Shown here: piece after piece, positions 10,990-22,142 of the stretch
Layout: each line of letters opens with the position of its first letter
How positions within the stretch are numbered: the stretch's first letter is position 1
NCBI GenBank assembly: GCA_009760855.2
Contig: WPIO01000077.1
Span: 1,833,001-1,897,000, forward strand
Length of the DNA stretch: 64,000 bases
Reading direction: 5' to 3'
Origin: Cristatella mucedo
Lineage: Eukaryota > Bryozoa > Phylactolaemata > Cristatellidae
The notes under the pieces: generated by a model
Database searches by the model: none
Seen by the model: the letters and a program-made list of their open reading frames with translations, nothing else
What the model was told of the DNA's origin: nothing
Position numbers and translations under genes: made by a program

Positions 10990-11605
10990 TAAAACAAGTT
11001 GCTCAGCAGCCGCTGGCCTATCAGCAATATGAGTGTGCAGCACAGGATGCCGAATTCAACATGTTCAATAGCTTGCCTAGCACACCTCAAGCGATAGTGA
11101 TAGACCTTCTGCTCATGAGCGAGCCTCTTTTGTTATTCGGAATCATTAGGAATTCCTTCCCAAGTAGTGTCCCGTCAGCGACCGTTAAAATTGGTGGAGC
11201 AGTACTCATTCCTGGCAGAGGTCTAGGAGCCGATATGTTAAGGCTTCAGTTTCCATTGACATCGACAGCTGTGAATGCCGGACTACTCTGCCGTCACTAA
11301 TACAGCCATTGCAGCCAACATCACGTGCAAAAATTGACATGGCATCAACCGGTGACACAGGAACAATGGTGACGTTAAGCTTGTTGTTATATTAGAATGA
11401 ACCACTCTCTGCCCGAGGGCTTTTGGAATCCTACATGCTTGCCGTCCAGTGCATCTAAACAATTCGAGATGTTGTATCTGGTCATAGATTCGCAAACTAC
11501 TTCTCTCCATTCATCTGAGGTGCGAAGTACCTGCAATTTAAGGATTTGTGTACACTCCAAGCGTGCCGTACCATTAAGCGATAATTTCAACTTTGGACAT
11601 CCCTG
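10990..11605 (-). pseudogene. Harbinger (PIF/HARBI1-like) transposase relic
   Basis: On the minus strand, DEWREVV is followed by NCLDALDGKHVGF, the first catalytic Asp block of Harbinger DDE transposases. After a frameshift come DVGCNGCISDGRVVRH (second Asp block), TVADGTLLGKEF and, in a further frame, RCARQAIEHV with FGILCC, the conserved C-terminal block. At least two frameshifts and in-frame stops make it inactive. The minus ORF at 10425-10676 just downstream could be the element's second, Myb-like gene, but shows no motif I recognise. Confidence 0.82.
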
Positions 11606-12169
11606 AGATAATTAGCTCTCAGCTTCTGGATAGGCATCTCGCATACGACCAGGTTTATTTGACAAAGACATCACTTCGATGTATCGAATTTTGAAAGTGA
11701 AGGCTTATATAACTCTCCCCTAAAGTAACAGCGAGGCACGTAACGAGCTCTGGAGAGACATTGGCAAGGTTGCACAGTACACCGATTTCTATAACTGTAA
11801 ATATAACCATCATTGTGTGAGACCCTCACCTGTCGCTAAAAACCAAAGCGTCACTGCCGACCTGTCACGTTCAGAAATGCTGTCAAATGCCGGAATGCTG
11901 TTTCGCACGTCAGTATTACCTGCAGTTATATAAGGTTGATGAAAACGTTCATGTGCCGCGTTAAAACAATGAATTTAATAATAATTTAATGAAATGACAA
12001 TTTAATGTTAAATATTATTATATAATAAAATCAGGCCTGTTGAAACTCCTGCGGCCCAACTTACCACTTCTCTTTGGAGTCCTTGCTCAATGTGCAATAA
12101 GCCTATAGTAATAAGCGACCTATTTCTGAAAATGATCTCGACTGCTTGCCTGGACTAAAACTTGGTCAG

Positions 12170-14830
12170 TAAACTGCCCGACAATTAAAGACGCAACCCC
12201 GACTGGTTTCTCATTCTTTCACACCCCTAGATAAATCAAAACTGGAGGAGGAGTTGCTATTATTGTTTGCTCGAAATTCAACTTCTAGCCATTTGCAGTA
12301 CCCTCGAAGCAGTCTTTCGAATCAATTGTCTTGATTTCACCCGAAAACAAGCTACCGATGGTGGCAGTAGTCTATCGCCTACCAGATATCAAATCCTCCC
12401 ATATCTCAGATTTATCCTATCTCATTTTGATTCTGTATGCAAGAAATCGATCCTTCCTCGTTATGGATGATTTCAAAGTTCACTTTGATAACTTATTGAA
12501 CGCCTCCAGCAATGAATTTTGTGCATTGACTCACTCATTGTCTCTTGGGGTCCATGTGCACGGCCCAAATCATATCAAGGGTCACACGCTCGACCACATT
12601 TTCTCATACAATTGCACTTTGTCATCATCAACTATTACCAAATTCTGCCAATCTGACTACATGCAAATCTCACCCAGCCTGCAATATGTGCCCTCCACCT
12701 CCTCCACGAAAATCAACTGTGAATCGCGAAACCTCAAGACCCTTGACATTGATGCTGTCCATGCGAGAATATCTGCCTCGCGTCTGCTGCTCAGTCCCCC
12801 TTTCGATCTCTCATTGTTGGTAGATAGCTACAACACGTATTAGCCGACATGCTCGTCGAATTCTTATTTCTGACTAAGCTCACTTTGCACCATCGCCCAG
12901 ACGGCCTATGGTTTACCGAAAACATTAATATAGCCAGGTCTACTAAGTGCAAGCTTGAAAAACATACAAAAGATCAAGACTAACTGTCTATCGACAGGCA
13001 TACGAGGACTAATGTAGGTCGCATCAATCGATCCAACCAAACGCCAAGTCTAGCTTCTATAAAAAAAAATTGTTGAATCACAGATGCACAATCAAAAAAT
13101 GCTGATGTCGAAGATCAACCATCTCATCAACCGCTCCCAGGTTAGCTCCTTACCTGATGATCACTGTGATGATCTAGCTGATCGCTTCTCTAGCTTCTTT
13201 ATCCAGAAGGTAGACAAGATCAGGGAGTTTATCACTGCCATGGCAGCATCCCCCTGGAATACTGTCCCCCGATTCTTCACAGCACCTCAATATCAGCATC
13301 TCACTATCAAATTCAAGCAGGTCACTTGTGACCTCTCCTAAAGTTCACGTCCTAATCAAAGAAGGCAACACGTCCTTTGCACCCCATTCCCAGTGTCCTG
13401 GTCTTACGTATTCAGGAAAGTGACACTGGACCAAGAGAACTTAGGCAACTACTGCCCAGTCTCCCTTCTACCATGTTTATCAAATAACGAGTCGTGGCAC
13501 ACCACGTGCATTCATATATTGAAACTTCAAACCTTGCTAGTAAGTCCCAGTTTGGCATTAGAGCTATCACTCTACAGAGTCAGCATTGCTTCGGGTGTAC
13601 AAAGACCCACTTAGGAATGCAGACATGGGTTGAGTATATCTGCTTGTTTTTTCTTGACCTTTCGGCAGCTTTTGATACCATCGATCATCAAGTCCTTACT
13701 GAACGCCTTTCATCTCGTCTGAGCATCACTAGCACTGCTCTGCAATGGTTCAGGTCCTATCTCAGTGGTAAACTCCAGAGTATTGATGTGAATAGACAAA
13801 GATCATCCGAGCTACCTCTTAAATATGGGGTACCTCAGGGCTCCGTGCTTGATCCGGTTCTTTTCATGATTTATACTCTCCCTCTTGCTGATGTGATTGC
13901 CAGGCACAATCTAGGCTTTCACTTCGATGCGGAAGACACTCAGTTGTACCGTTGCTTTGATCCCTAACAGCCTTCAAGCACCTTGAATTCTGTCAACTCA
14001 CTTGCTGCATGTATTGATGACATTTGCATATGAACGGCAGGAATTTTTTTTTAAATTGAATGATGATAAAACCAACTTATTGATTATGGGCAAGCCAAGT
14101 GTGATTCCGAAATTGGACAGGCTAACGCTCAATATCGGCTCTGCCAGTATTTCTCCTGTTGTTTATGAGCGAAATGTAGGTGTCATGTTCCATAGTGACC
14201 TTTCGTTAGACGACCACATCAGCTCAACAACCAAGTCTGCCTACTTTAAGCTGCATAACACTGCTTAAAATCGGGCTTGTTTAGATAGGGATACAACATC
14301 TAGGTTGGTCCATGCATTAGTGACATCCCGTCTTGACTTCTGTAACTCACTGCTTGCTGGCCTATCGGCAGGTGCAATCAGGTGCCCACAGCTGGTGCAA
14401 AACTCGGCAGCTATGCTTGTACAAACCTCAAATCCTTTGGAGACCGTGCATTTAGATCGTATGCTCCCAAAGCCTGGAAATCCCTCCCGACCTGCGTCCG
14501 AACATCCCCTGACCTGACCACATTTAAAAATAACTTAGAAACACACTTATTTAGGATAGCATTTAGTGGGTCCCTGTGATTCGTCCTTCATATGCTTATG
14601 AGTGCTGACACTGTGCATGCTGCCACTAACCACATTTGCATGCTGACCCTGTGCATGTCACCCCTAACCATGTTATTCATTTGGTTTGTTTATCAAGCAT
14701 GATATTACTCACCATTCAATCGCATTTCCCTTTGCAGTAAATGTAAAGCGCTTAGAAAGAGATTGAGTTCTCTGAGGGCGCTTTATCAAGTGCGTTATTA
14801 CTATTATTATTATTATTATTGTCTGTCGCC
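12170..14830 (+). mobile_element. L2/CR1-like LINE, longest copy, decayed
   Basis: This is a non-LTR retrotransposon with parts in order. The endonuclease is at about 12340-12840 (DDFKVHFDNL, NHIKGHTLDHIF). A linker follows at 13084-13340 (LADRFSSFFIQKVDKI). The reverse transcriptase is at about 13380-13967 (FLDLSAAFDTIDH, WFRSYLSG, YGVPQGSVLDPVLF), with its C-terminal region at 14002-14580. The 3' tail at 14740-14830 ends in (ATT)n. The catalytic box reads DAEDTQLY where YADD is expected, and several frames are broken. A segment between 14420 and 14430 is missing relative to the copy at 22143-22800, so it carries an internal deletion. Confidence 0.85.
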
Positions 14831-14869
14831 AGGATTGCAGCTTTCACATCAGCTAATCTGTCGGAAGCC

Positions 14870-15240
14870 GTGAAGTGGTCGTATCACACCACTTCTCGCC
14901 GACCTGCAGTAGTTCCCAGTCAAGCAACGCCTTGACTTCAAGGTTTTGTCGCTCACTTATAAGCCCCTTCATTCGTAGGCTCCAGCCCACCTATCGGATC
15001 TACTCTCCCACCGGGTCAATATTTGTACCTCCCACTTTTGTGAATCCAGCTGTTTATCTATACCTCGTAAAAACTTCAAATCAGTTATAGACCGCGCATT
15101 TATGCTGTATACTCTAAAAGCCTGGAACTCACACCCGACTTTCGTCACAACATCCCCTGACTTGACCACATTTAATAAGAAATTAAAAACGCACCTATTT
15201 ACGTTAGCATTTGGTGGGTCCCTGTGATTCATGCCCACTG
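14870..15240 (+). mobile_element. Second L2-like LINE 3' fragment, same orientation
   Basis: It covers the RT C-terminal region (HFSPTCSSSQSSNALTSRF, then KAWNS-like text in a broken frame) through the segment that reads LTTF in intact relatives. It contains the stretch deleted from the adjacent longer copy, so the two are independent insertions rather than one duplicated element. Confidence 0.65.
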
Positions 15241-15244
15241 ACCC

Positions 15245-16840
15245 GTCATGCTCAGGTCTGTGCTCCGATTTCTGCACCGGACCTTTGGCTTCCGCCTCGC
15301 CATACCCAGTTGCCTAGCTATACGAAGTGGCGGAGCTGGGTTGGCATTTGGCCTCCCCCTACAGCAGGGTAGCGACTGTGCCATCCCCTGTTTCTAAGTG
15401 CCAAACCCCCCCCCCCGACCGTTGCCGACGGCAAAATCATGCTTAATTCCACTCGATGTGCCACCTCCGGATTTGTGTCGAATAAACAATTTGAGTTTGT
15501 GCTACAATATTTTGATAATCGCAGGTTAAGCCTACATGAAAACCATGCGGGTCTATCTGCTCATATCGCAGATCTGATCGCCCCCCCCCCGTAGGTGAAA
15601 ATTCACCGCTCCACCGCTGGCTGTACCCACGATAATGCCCCGCAGTGACGTGGAAATGTTTTCGCTCATGTCGCGATGCGGAATATTATTACCCAGATCT
15701 TGACCGCGCTGCGAGTACAAATGTAGGGATGAGGTCAAATTCAGCCTACTCCACGTCGATACAGTCGGCTGCGAGGAATACCAGCCATCGAATAGTCGCC
15801 AAGGAGATTTATGCTACCTTGATTTGAAGAAAAAGGTGTGCCGAACGGGAAAGGCCGGAAATGCTAGCTGCTGCTGCAGGGATTGCTGAGCTTGGTTCGC
15901 CCCCAGGACTCGCAACAGTTCAAGCACTTTCAGAGCACAAGCAGCCCTAGCACTAAAACCACAGAATCCCGCAAGTTGCCATAGAAAACGATTGATTATT
16001 GCAGTACTCGTAAAGACCACAGCGACAACGTGGCAGAATACATTAAGATGATATAGATGGGGTGACGCACTAATCCGCTCGCTTCCAATTCGTACAGCGT
16101 TCAAAAAGCCACCACCATTAACCGTGTGCACATATTTTTTCTGGTGGAGGAGTCGTGAGGTGCCTGCACCTGGAATGCCTGGAATGCCCGGTATGCCTGG
16201 AATGCCTGGTATGCAGCAGCGTCCGAAAGGCATTACTGCATACCTCAAAAGCTATTATAACCGGAAAGCGTTTGTCCCCCCTTTGAGAAAAATGCTTTGA
16301 ATTTGCGAGCTGACGGTTTGCGGCTCAACAAACCTGATAGGTCACTTTGTAAGTCTGCCGACGCCTCCCGGGCTTTCTAGAGGGGGCGGTTTACGAGGAA
16401 ACGGTGACATGGTGCTAACTCAGCCAGATTATGTCCAATACTTCTTATTCGCGGTTCTTGAACATCGTAATGGCTAGGAGGTGAATTCGCTAATTTACCT
16501 TCGAGGCCGTATTAAAGCCAACGCCATGCAATTGGTATTGAGTTGTGGTTCCAGAGTAGGTATTGACTGTTGAGCTGATTTGAGCTCATGTCCCCGGAGC
16601 CACGGGTGCACTTCACAGTCGCTGTTAAACGCCAATTACACTCCGCTGCAGTCAAATCGACTTGTCTTTTTGACTGCATATAATTTTCAATAGTCTTAGT
16701 CTTTTTGCATTTAAAATGAAATACTTCAATTACTATATTTTGTCATTCGGAACTTTAAAGGAAGATAAAAAAGGAAGGAAAGTTTGATCTAGGGTCTGAT
16801 CTAAGTATTCAAGCCAGGACCAAAGGAAGTTCCTAACAGC
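15245..16840. other. No recognisable gene
   Basis: It contains poly-C runs (15405, 15580), the 9 base tandem array (16165-16215), and a minus ORF (15814-16248) whose content I do not recognise. Confidence 0.4.
16165..16215. repeat. 9 base tandem repeat (CCTGGAATG)n
   Basis: About five imperfect units, TGCCTGGAATGCCTGGTATG type. The reverse strand reads GIPGIPGIPG, collagen-like by chance of period; no collagen context is seen around it. Confidence 0.8.
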
Positions 16841-16844
16841 TTCT

Positions 16845-17640
16845 TTAATGCATTAATACCTAATGAGAGGTATCAAGCCATACTACACGTATGCCAACTG
16901 ATAATGGATATAAATACGCATTAAGTGCGATCGGTGTTGCCAGTAGATATAAAGACTCGAGAGCATTGAAAAGCAAATCATCAAAAAAATGTCTAGCTGA
17001 AGCAATAGTTGACATTTATTCAAAAGGCTCATTAGAATGGCCAACTAAGATAACAGTAGGTCTTGGGTCAAAATTTAAAGACGATTTCAAGAAAAATATG
17101 GAAAGACATGGAACTTGTATAATAGAAGCTACTGGTATACAGAATGTTTCGCGAGTTTATTGAATGAACAGAGCTATAGCAGAAAGAGCTTTAATTGCTC
17201 AACATGAAAAAGAATTAGAGATTCTGAATATAGGAGATAACAGTAGAACTTGAGAAAGGATAGAAAACTTCAACATATTAGATTACTTGAATAATAATGT
17301 TACTAGAACAATAGGTAAACAATCATCTAAATCTATAAAAAAGAAAGAAGATACGATACCGTAATATCATGGAAAGTTGAAAAACAAGTACAACTTCGGA
17401 CTACTGTTAGATACCAACTAGAACTAGGTGAAGGAGGAGATATAAAAGAAGAAGAGCTACTGATCCTATGACATCCTACTGATCTATGGAATTTAACTAA
17501 GCATATTATAGTTATGATAGTTGTAATGTAAGACCAGCCAGTTGAATTTTTACTAAGAGGTGTTAAGAAACATTTTGTTAGGGAAGAGCGGCAAGAGATA
17601 AAACAAGAGTAGTTTTTTGGGTCAATTTCATGAGAATCTT
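16845..17640 (+). pseudogene. Polinton/Maverick-like DDE integrase, copy A
   Basis: The plus reading MPTDNGYKYALSAIGVASRY, with KSKSSKKCLAEAIVDIYSK and FKDDFKKNMERHGT, is the core of Polinton-type (F54H12.3-like) integrases. MNRAIAERALIAQHEKELE and LNNNVTRTIG follow. The C-terminal end is readable in two frames (RRRATDP, then DQPVEFLLRG and FVREERQEIKQE). Three or more stops, and a short duplication near 17457-17495, disable it. The DNA is clearly more AT-rich than its flanks. Retroviral-like Ginger integrases are less likely because of the DPIWS-type end. Confidence 0.75.
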
Positions 17641-18065
17641 TTATTATACCTTCAAATTCTTCTGTTGTTATAATACCATCTCATAATATATCCGTTTTTC
17701 CTGAAATAGAATTTCTCTCAAGAGCTGTTGTTGTTTTTAAATCTCAGGAATAACCCCTTAAATAGATATTAGCATTGCTGATAAGGCTACAAATATTGGC
17801 ACTACATGAGCTAGATCAGGAACATTAGGTATATAAGAACTTGATATAGTAACTCAAAGAAGTATAATTACGCTTAAGATGTTCACGATATACTTAACTC
17901 TTACCAAATTATTTTAACCCCTTCTTATTTATAGAATTATATGCATCTATTCCATCGTATCTTTGGTTAGCATATTTTTTTCTTAAATATGAGTTTGTAA
18001 ATAAATTTTTTTTTAAATTCTCAAACATATAACGCTTTAATGCTTCATCAGTCGCGCTTGTGTAA
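17640..18065 (-). pseudogene. Second gene of the Polinton-like block, copy A (unknown function)
   Basis: The minus reading MFENLKKNLFTNSYLRKKY and ANQRYDGIDAYNS, then in a shifted frame VVPIFVALSAMLIS, a hydrophobic stretch. It is convergent with the integrase. Both pieces recur in copy B, so it is a real shared gene and not noise. I cannot name the family. Confidence 0.5.
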
Positions 18066-18185
18066 GCCATATCCACTCAGCTTACCGCCGTGGGGGCATA
18101 ACTCCCGACCACTTCTCCAAGCTGTCGTTGCTTTGCATTATCACAAAGTAACACAAAGAGATACTATGGGCGACATGTACGAGTA

Positions 18186-18293
18186 GTATATGTTTTTGCT
18201 ATTTGCAATATCTCACACTTAACTTGAGAATTATTGCTGAGCGAATTCGACGCAATGAGAGTAAGGCTCAAAAATAGCAGAAACATATACTGC
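18186..18293. repeat. 108 base inverted-repeat element (MITE-like hairpin)
   Basis: AGTATATGTTTTTGCTATTT at the left and its reverse complement with one mismatch at the right (AAATAGCAGAAACATATACT). It sits just right of Polinton-like block A. Confidence 0.65.
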
Positions 18294-18329
18294 CATCCCC
18301 CACTCCCTTAGCCATGCACGCATGCGCTC

Positions 18330-18939
18330 TCGATTTATAATTCAGTTCTCCGAGGGCACTATTCAATTTTATTATTATTATAACTATTATTATCTCTCAT
18401 CTGCCCTCGTGCTCCAACAGCCTCTCTTCCGCTGGGCACTCTCTGTCCGTCTCCTCTCGTGGCGTCCAGCGAAAGCTCTTTGCTAGCGCTCCTTCGAAAA
18501 AACCCCAGTTCATATACCGATTACCACCTGGAAAGAGATTGGCAAGCGGTTTATCACAAGGCACAAATTTTTATGAAATAATTGGCATCAGCGAATCGTT
18601 TAGAATTGCTTATACAAAGTTTGTTGATAGTTATTCGAAACACGCCAAGTAAAAATGAGATCGTAAAGTAATAGTGAAAATCAGAGAATTCAAGAAACTG
18701 AGGAATAAACTGGTGGAGTACAAATTTTAAAACCTGTGACGGTAATACATTATCCAAAGTAAAATAAAAATTAAAGCTTCTAATTAGAGAGCATGTAGCG
18801 GGTAACAATGAGCTAATCAATTCAATTAGTTTTGCAGGTCTTCCTAAATCAGGAAATTTACACTCTAATAAGTAATTGGCTAGAGCAATTAAATATTATT
18901 CGATTTAGATGTATACACGCACACACTCACACACACACA

Positions 18940-19024
<85 letters not shown>

Positions 19025-19048
19025 GCATATATATATATGCATATATAT
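18330..19048 (+). mobile_element. Repeat R3, copy 1, ending in (CA)n(AT)n
   Basis: It begins with an L2-like tail (CAGTTCTCCGAGGGCACT, ATTATTATTA), then a body matching 50520-51095 in reverse. It includes a coding remnant (REFKKLRNKLVEY, then IREHVAGNNELINSISFAG), a common sequence AGAGCAATTAAATATTATTC, and then (CA)n followed by (AT)n. The family is unknown. Confidence 0.6.
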
Positions 19049-19189
19049 TTATAAATTATCAAAACTAGCAAAGTAAATATTGATAAACCATTTACTATTA
19101 AAATATTCAAGTCGAGCAACCAACGCAATTAGTTTTTATAAGTAATTATTAGGCTAATATGTGATCCCAATCATTTCATAATAGTTTAT

Positions 19190-19425
19190 TTCTGTTGATA
19201 ATTCGCTTGGCAATCGCTTTCCAGAAGATAATGCATATGTAAACTGAGGCTCTCTCCACGGAGCGATAGCCAGGAGCTCGCTCTGGACACAACCAGAGGC
19301 AACTAGCAGAAAGTGCCCAGCGGAAGAGAGGCTCTTGGAGCGCAAGAGCGGACGAGAGATAATAATAATAATACTGCATCTAAATAGCGCCCTCGGATAA
19401 CTGAATTATAAATCAAGAGAGTATG
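19190..19425 (-). mobile_element. Repeat R3, copy 2 (partial, inverted)
   Basis: It matches 18340-18600 in the opposite orientation, so the two copies form an inverted pair around the microsatellite. The L2-like tail with ATAATAATAATA is at 19360-19410. Confidence 0.6.
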
Positions 19426-20159
19426 CCTGCATACCTAAGAGACATGGAACGTCGGTGTAGGCTAACTGAAATTCTTCAAAGACGCAGCTGCATTAATCGT
19501 TCTCTGCTATCCCTCTAGTGGCGTTATTTGCGTGCCAAATGTAGGTAGCACAGACGGGACGCCGTTAAAAGCTCGCCCGCTCTTGCGAGGCTCTGTAGAG
19601 GCTCAGGGGAGAAATTGGAAGCCAGATCTAGCGTTTCTTGATCGGCAGTTCGTTGGCAAGATGGTCCCTTGTCGACCATGAGGTGCTTTCACCAGTCCGT
19701 CCAATTTTTGCCTTCGTCTAAAGCTCTTGAAAGCCATTTCTCACACCACCGTGGAGGAGAGAGTGCCTTTTGTATTTGTTTTGTGCGGTTGCACAATCAA
19801 CGAATTACCTACACGATAAAAGGCCACTACACTTGTGATCGGCCGACGGAGAGAGCGATTCGAAATATAGTCGTAGGTTTGTCGTATGTTGAAAGTTTGC
19901 ATTTTTAATGACAGCCATTTCATCTCGGTAATGCGAAGGGCTGGTCTCAGCCGTAACTGGGTAGCGAATCTAGGAGAGACGATACATGTACTTGCTGCTT
20001 GGCGAGCGGATGTGCACGCATTGAATGGCTATTTCCTAAAATAAAAAACACCGGAGCTTCATTGATGTATGCCGGTAGGGATCTAGCCGGCTACGGGATG
20101 CAAGAAACGAAAATGACATGCAGCAGGACTCGCGATCCAAGGTCAAAGTGATGAGTCAC

Positions 20160-20850
20160 CTAGTGGCAGGTCTGTGGATTATTGGAAAGCCAATTGCAAT
20201 GTAGCTTAGATCATTCAACGTTTTGATGTTTGGTTGTACTGCCGTGGCTCGGTCTTTGCCTCTAATGCAGCGACCAGCTCGCGTTCCAATTAGCCTCGAC
20301 CCGAGCGGCACGGCTGAGCCCTGCTTCCAAATTTTTGCAGGCAAAGAAAGGCTTCGTGCAAGTCTTTCTGAAGAAGACGGTCGTGGAGAATTGGGTGAGC
20401 GACCACTTAAAAAAAAAATTGAAGAAGTTTCTTGTGCTTAAATTTCTTGTGCTCCGTGCACTTTATCCCCTGCAGATGCGACGCACGGAACGCAGTGACT
20501 GACTCAAGACGCCAGCTCTATTCACCGTCCACGAGCCAGCGAGACAGCGACAGCAGCAGCAGTGCGAGCATCCACGCCCGGACGACAGCACAAGTGGAAG
20601 AGGCAGCGAGGTCTGCTCGGCTGCAAACACGAGCACAAGCAGCTGCAGCAGCGACAGCTTCACGTCGGAGCCTGAGACAGCCTACTAGCTGGTGGTACCG
20701 CCGCGTGCACAGGTTTTGGGTTCTTGTCTCGTTCTTGATTGACCGAGTCAGCTCAGCTCCAAACGCCATGATAGTGATCCGATCCGATGAGTCTGCCGGC
20801 ATTGTCTTCTCGACGTGCTTTCGGACCGGAAACCGGCATTCAACGATTGC
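20160..20850 (+). repeat. Repeat R2, copy 1
   Basis: It contains the reading CDARNAVTDSRRQLYSPSTS and VEEAARSARLQTRAQAAAAA, shared with the minus-strand copy at 26076-26520. The upstream part (20270-20400, VPISLDPSGTAEP) recurs at 57790-57960. Part of the start (DSRRQLYS) also recurs at 45195-45240, at the left end of an R1 copy, so R1 and R2 may be parts of one large element. Confidence 0.5.
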
Positions 20851-20864
20851 ATAATAACAGTGAT

Positions 20865-21262
20865 AATAACTATTATAGTGCATTTAATTTAGCACCTTCG
20901 GAGAACTCAATATCTTTCTAGGCACTTGATACTTGCTGCCAAGGAAGCACGATCGAATGGTTAGTGGTAGCATGCTCAATAAACAACAATAATAGCATGG
21001 TTAGAGGTGACATGCACACGGTCAGCATGCAAATATGGTTAGTGGCAGCATGCACACACAGTTTCAGCATGTATAAGCATATAAAGGACGAATCACGGAG
21101 ACTCAACTGAATGCTGCGATAAATAGATGGGATTTTAGTTTCTTTTTAAAAGTGGACAAGTCAGGAGCTGTCGCGACGTAATTCGAGAGTGAGTTCCAGG
21201 CTCTGCGAGCAAACGAAGTAAATGCATGATCTCCTAAGGATTTGAGACTCGCACGAGGTATA
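20865..21262 (-). mobile_element. L2-like LINE 3' end
   Basis: The minus-strand 3' end of the same LINE family. The tail hairpin near 20880-20925 is followed upstream by the characteristic SLRDS, HAATNH and LTLCMSPLT-like reading. It abuts an endonuclease segment of the same family in the opposite orientation at 21270. Confidence 0.7.
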
Positions 21263-21269
21263 GGTAATT

Positions 21270-21775
21270 TGGCTCAAATCGGTAAACTGCTCGACAATAA
21301 AAGAGGCTAGCCCAACTGGTTTCTTCTTTTTCACACCCCTAGATTGATTAAACTGGATGTGGAGTCGCTCCCATAACACGCTCAAACTTGAACTTCAAGC
21401 CGATTACAGTACCCTCGAAGAAGAAATCTTTCGAATCTCTTGACTTGATTTCACCTGACGACAAGCTACTGAGGGTGGCAGTAGTCTATCGCTCACTAGG
21501 TACCAAGTCCTCCTATATCTAAGATTACTCTGATCTCAATAATTTTGGTTTGCTTTAGATAGAAGACTTTAAAATCTCTTGTCTTGATTTCACCTGACAA
21601 CAAGCTACATAACTACAAGCTACTACCAAGTCCTCTTATATCTAAGATTTCTCTGATCTCAGTTAGGGTTGTGTTTGTGCAAGAAATTGATCTTTCTTCA
21701 TTGCGGGAGATTCCAGCATTCATTTTGATAACTTGTCTGAAGCCTTCAGCAGGGAAGAGAGTCAGTCGATAGTAC
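21270..21775 (+). mobile_element. L2-like LINE endonuclease fragment
   Basis: It matches 12170-12520 of the longest copy, including the 5' stretch ACTGGTTTCTTC and the SPDDKL/VAVVYR reading. About 100 bases around 21420-21510 are partly repeated at 21565-21640, a small internal tandem duplication. It is in the opposite orientation to the adjacent 3' end at 20865-21262. Confidence 0.6.
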
Positions 21776-22142
21776 TACTTGCACAGATGGACAAACGAGC
21801 AATAAGAGGAAATTGCCCGGCGGCCTGAATATCGTCACGTGCCTGTCGCGGACCGCTAGCCTAGGGTGGGTGTAGATTCTGCTGGAGTGAAACCTTGCGA
21901 TGATTTCAACGTTGATGGAACAGCTGCACAAGGCCGGAGAGGAAAGGCTGTAGGCCGACGGGAAATTGTAGATGTGCACTCACTGCAGTGCACTCGGCGA
22001 TACGGTCGAGCGGCCGAGGTTCTGTCGCAGCCGGCGTTTGGGTGCCGGGAACGAAGGGCTCATGCCGCCGGATGCTCGCAGGGCAGGGCAGGGCAGGGCA
22101 GGCGACTATCGATTAGCGACGGCTGCCGATGGCGGCCGAGGA

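Noticed and set aside
15814-16248. Collagen-like protein (GIPGIPGIPG)
   Set aside because: Only one ~50 base tandem array has the pattern. The rest of the frame has no Gly-X-Y repeats and no supporting exon structure.
17158-17250. TGA codons in integrase A and B that might encode Trp (altered code)
   Set aside because: The TGAs fall where relatives have Arg or Lys (ERFNR-type block), consistent with CGA or AGA to TGA mutation, and other stops and frameshifts are present. Decay explains it.
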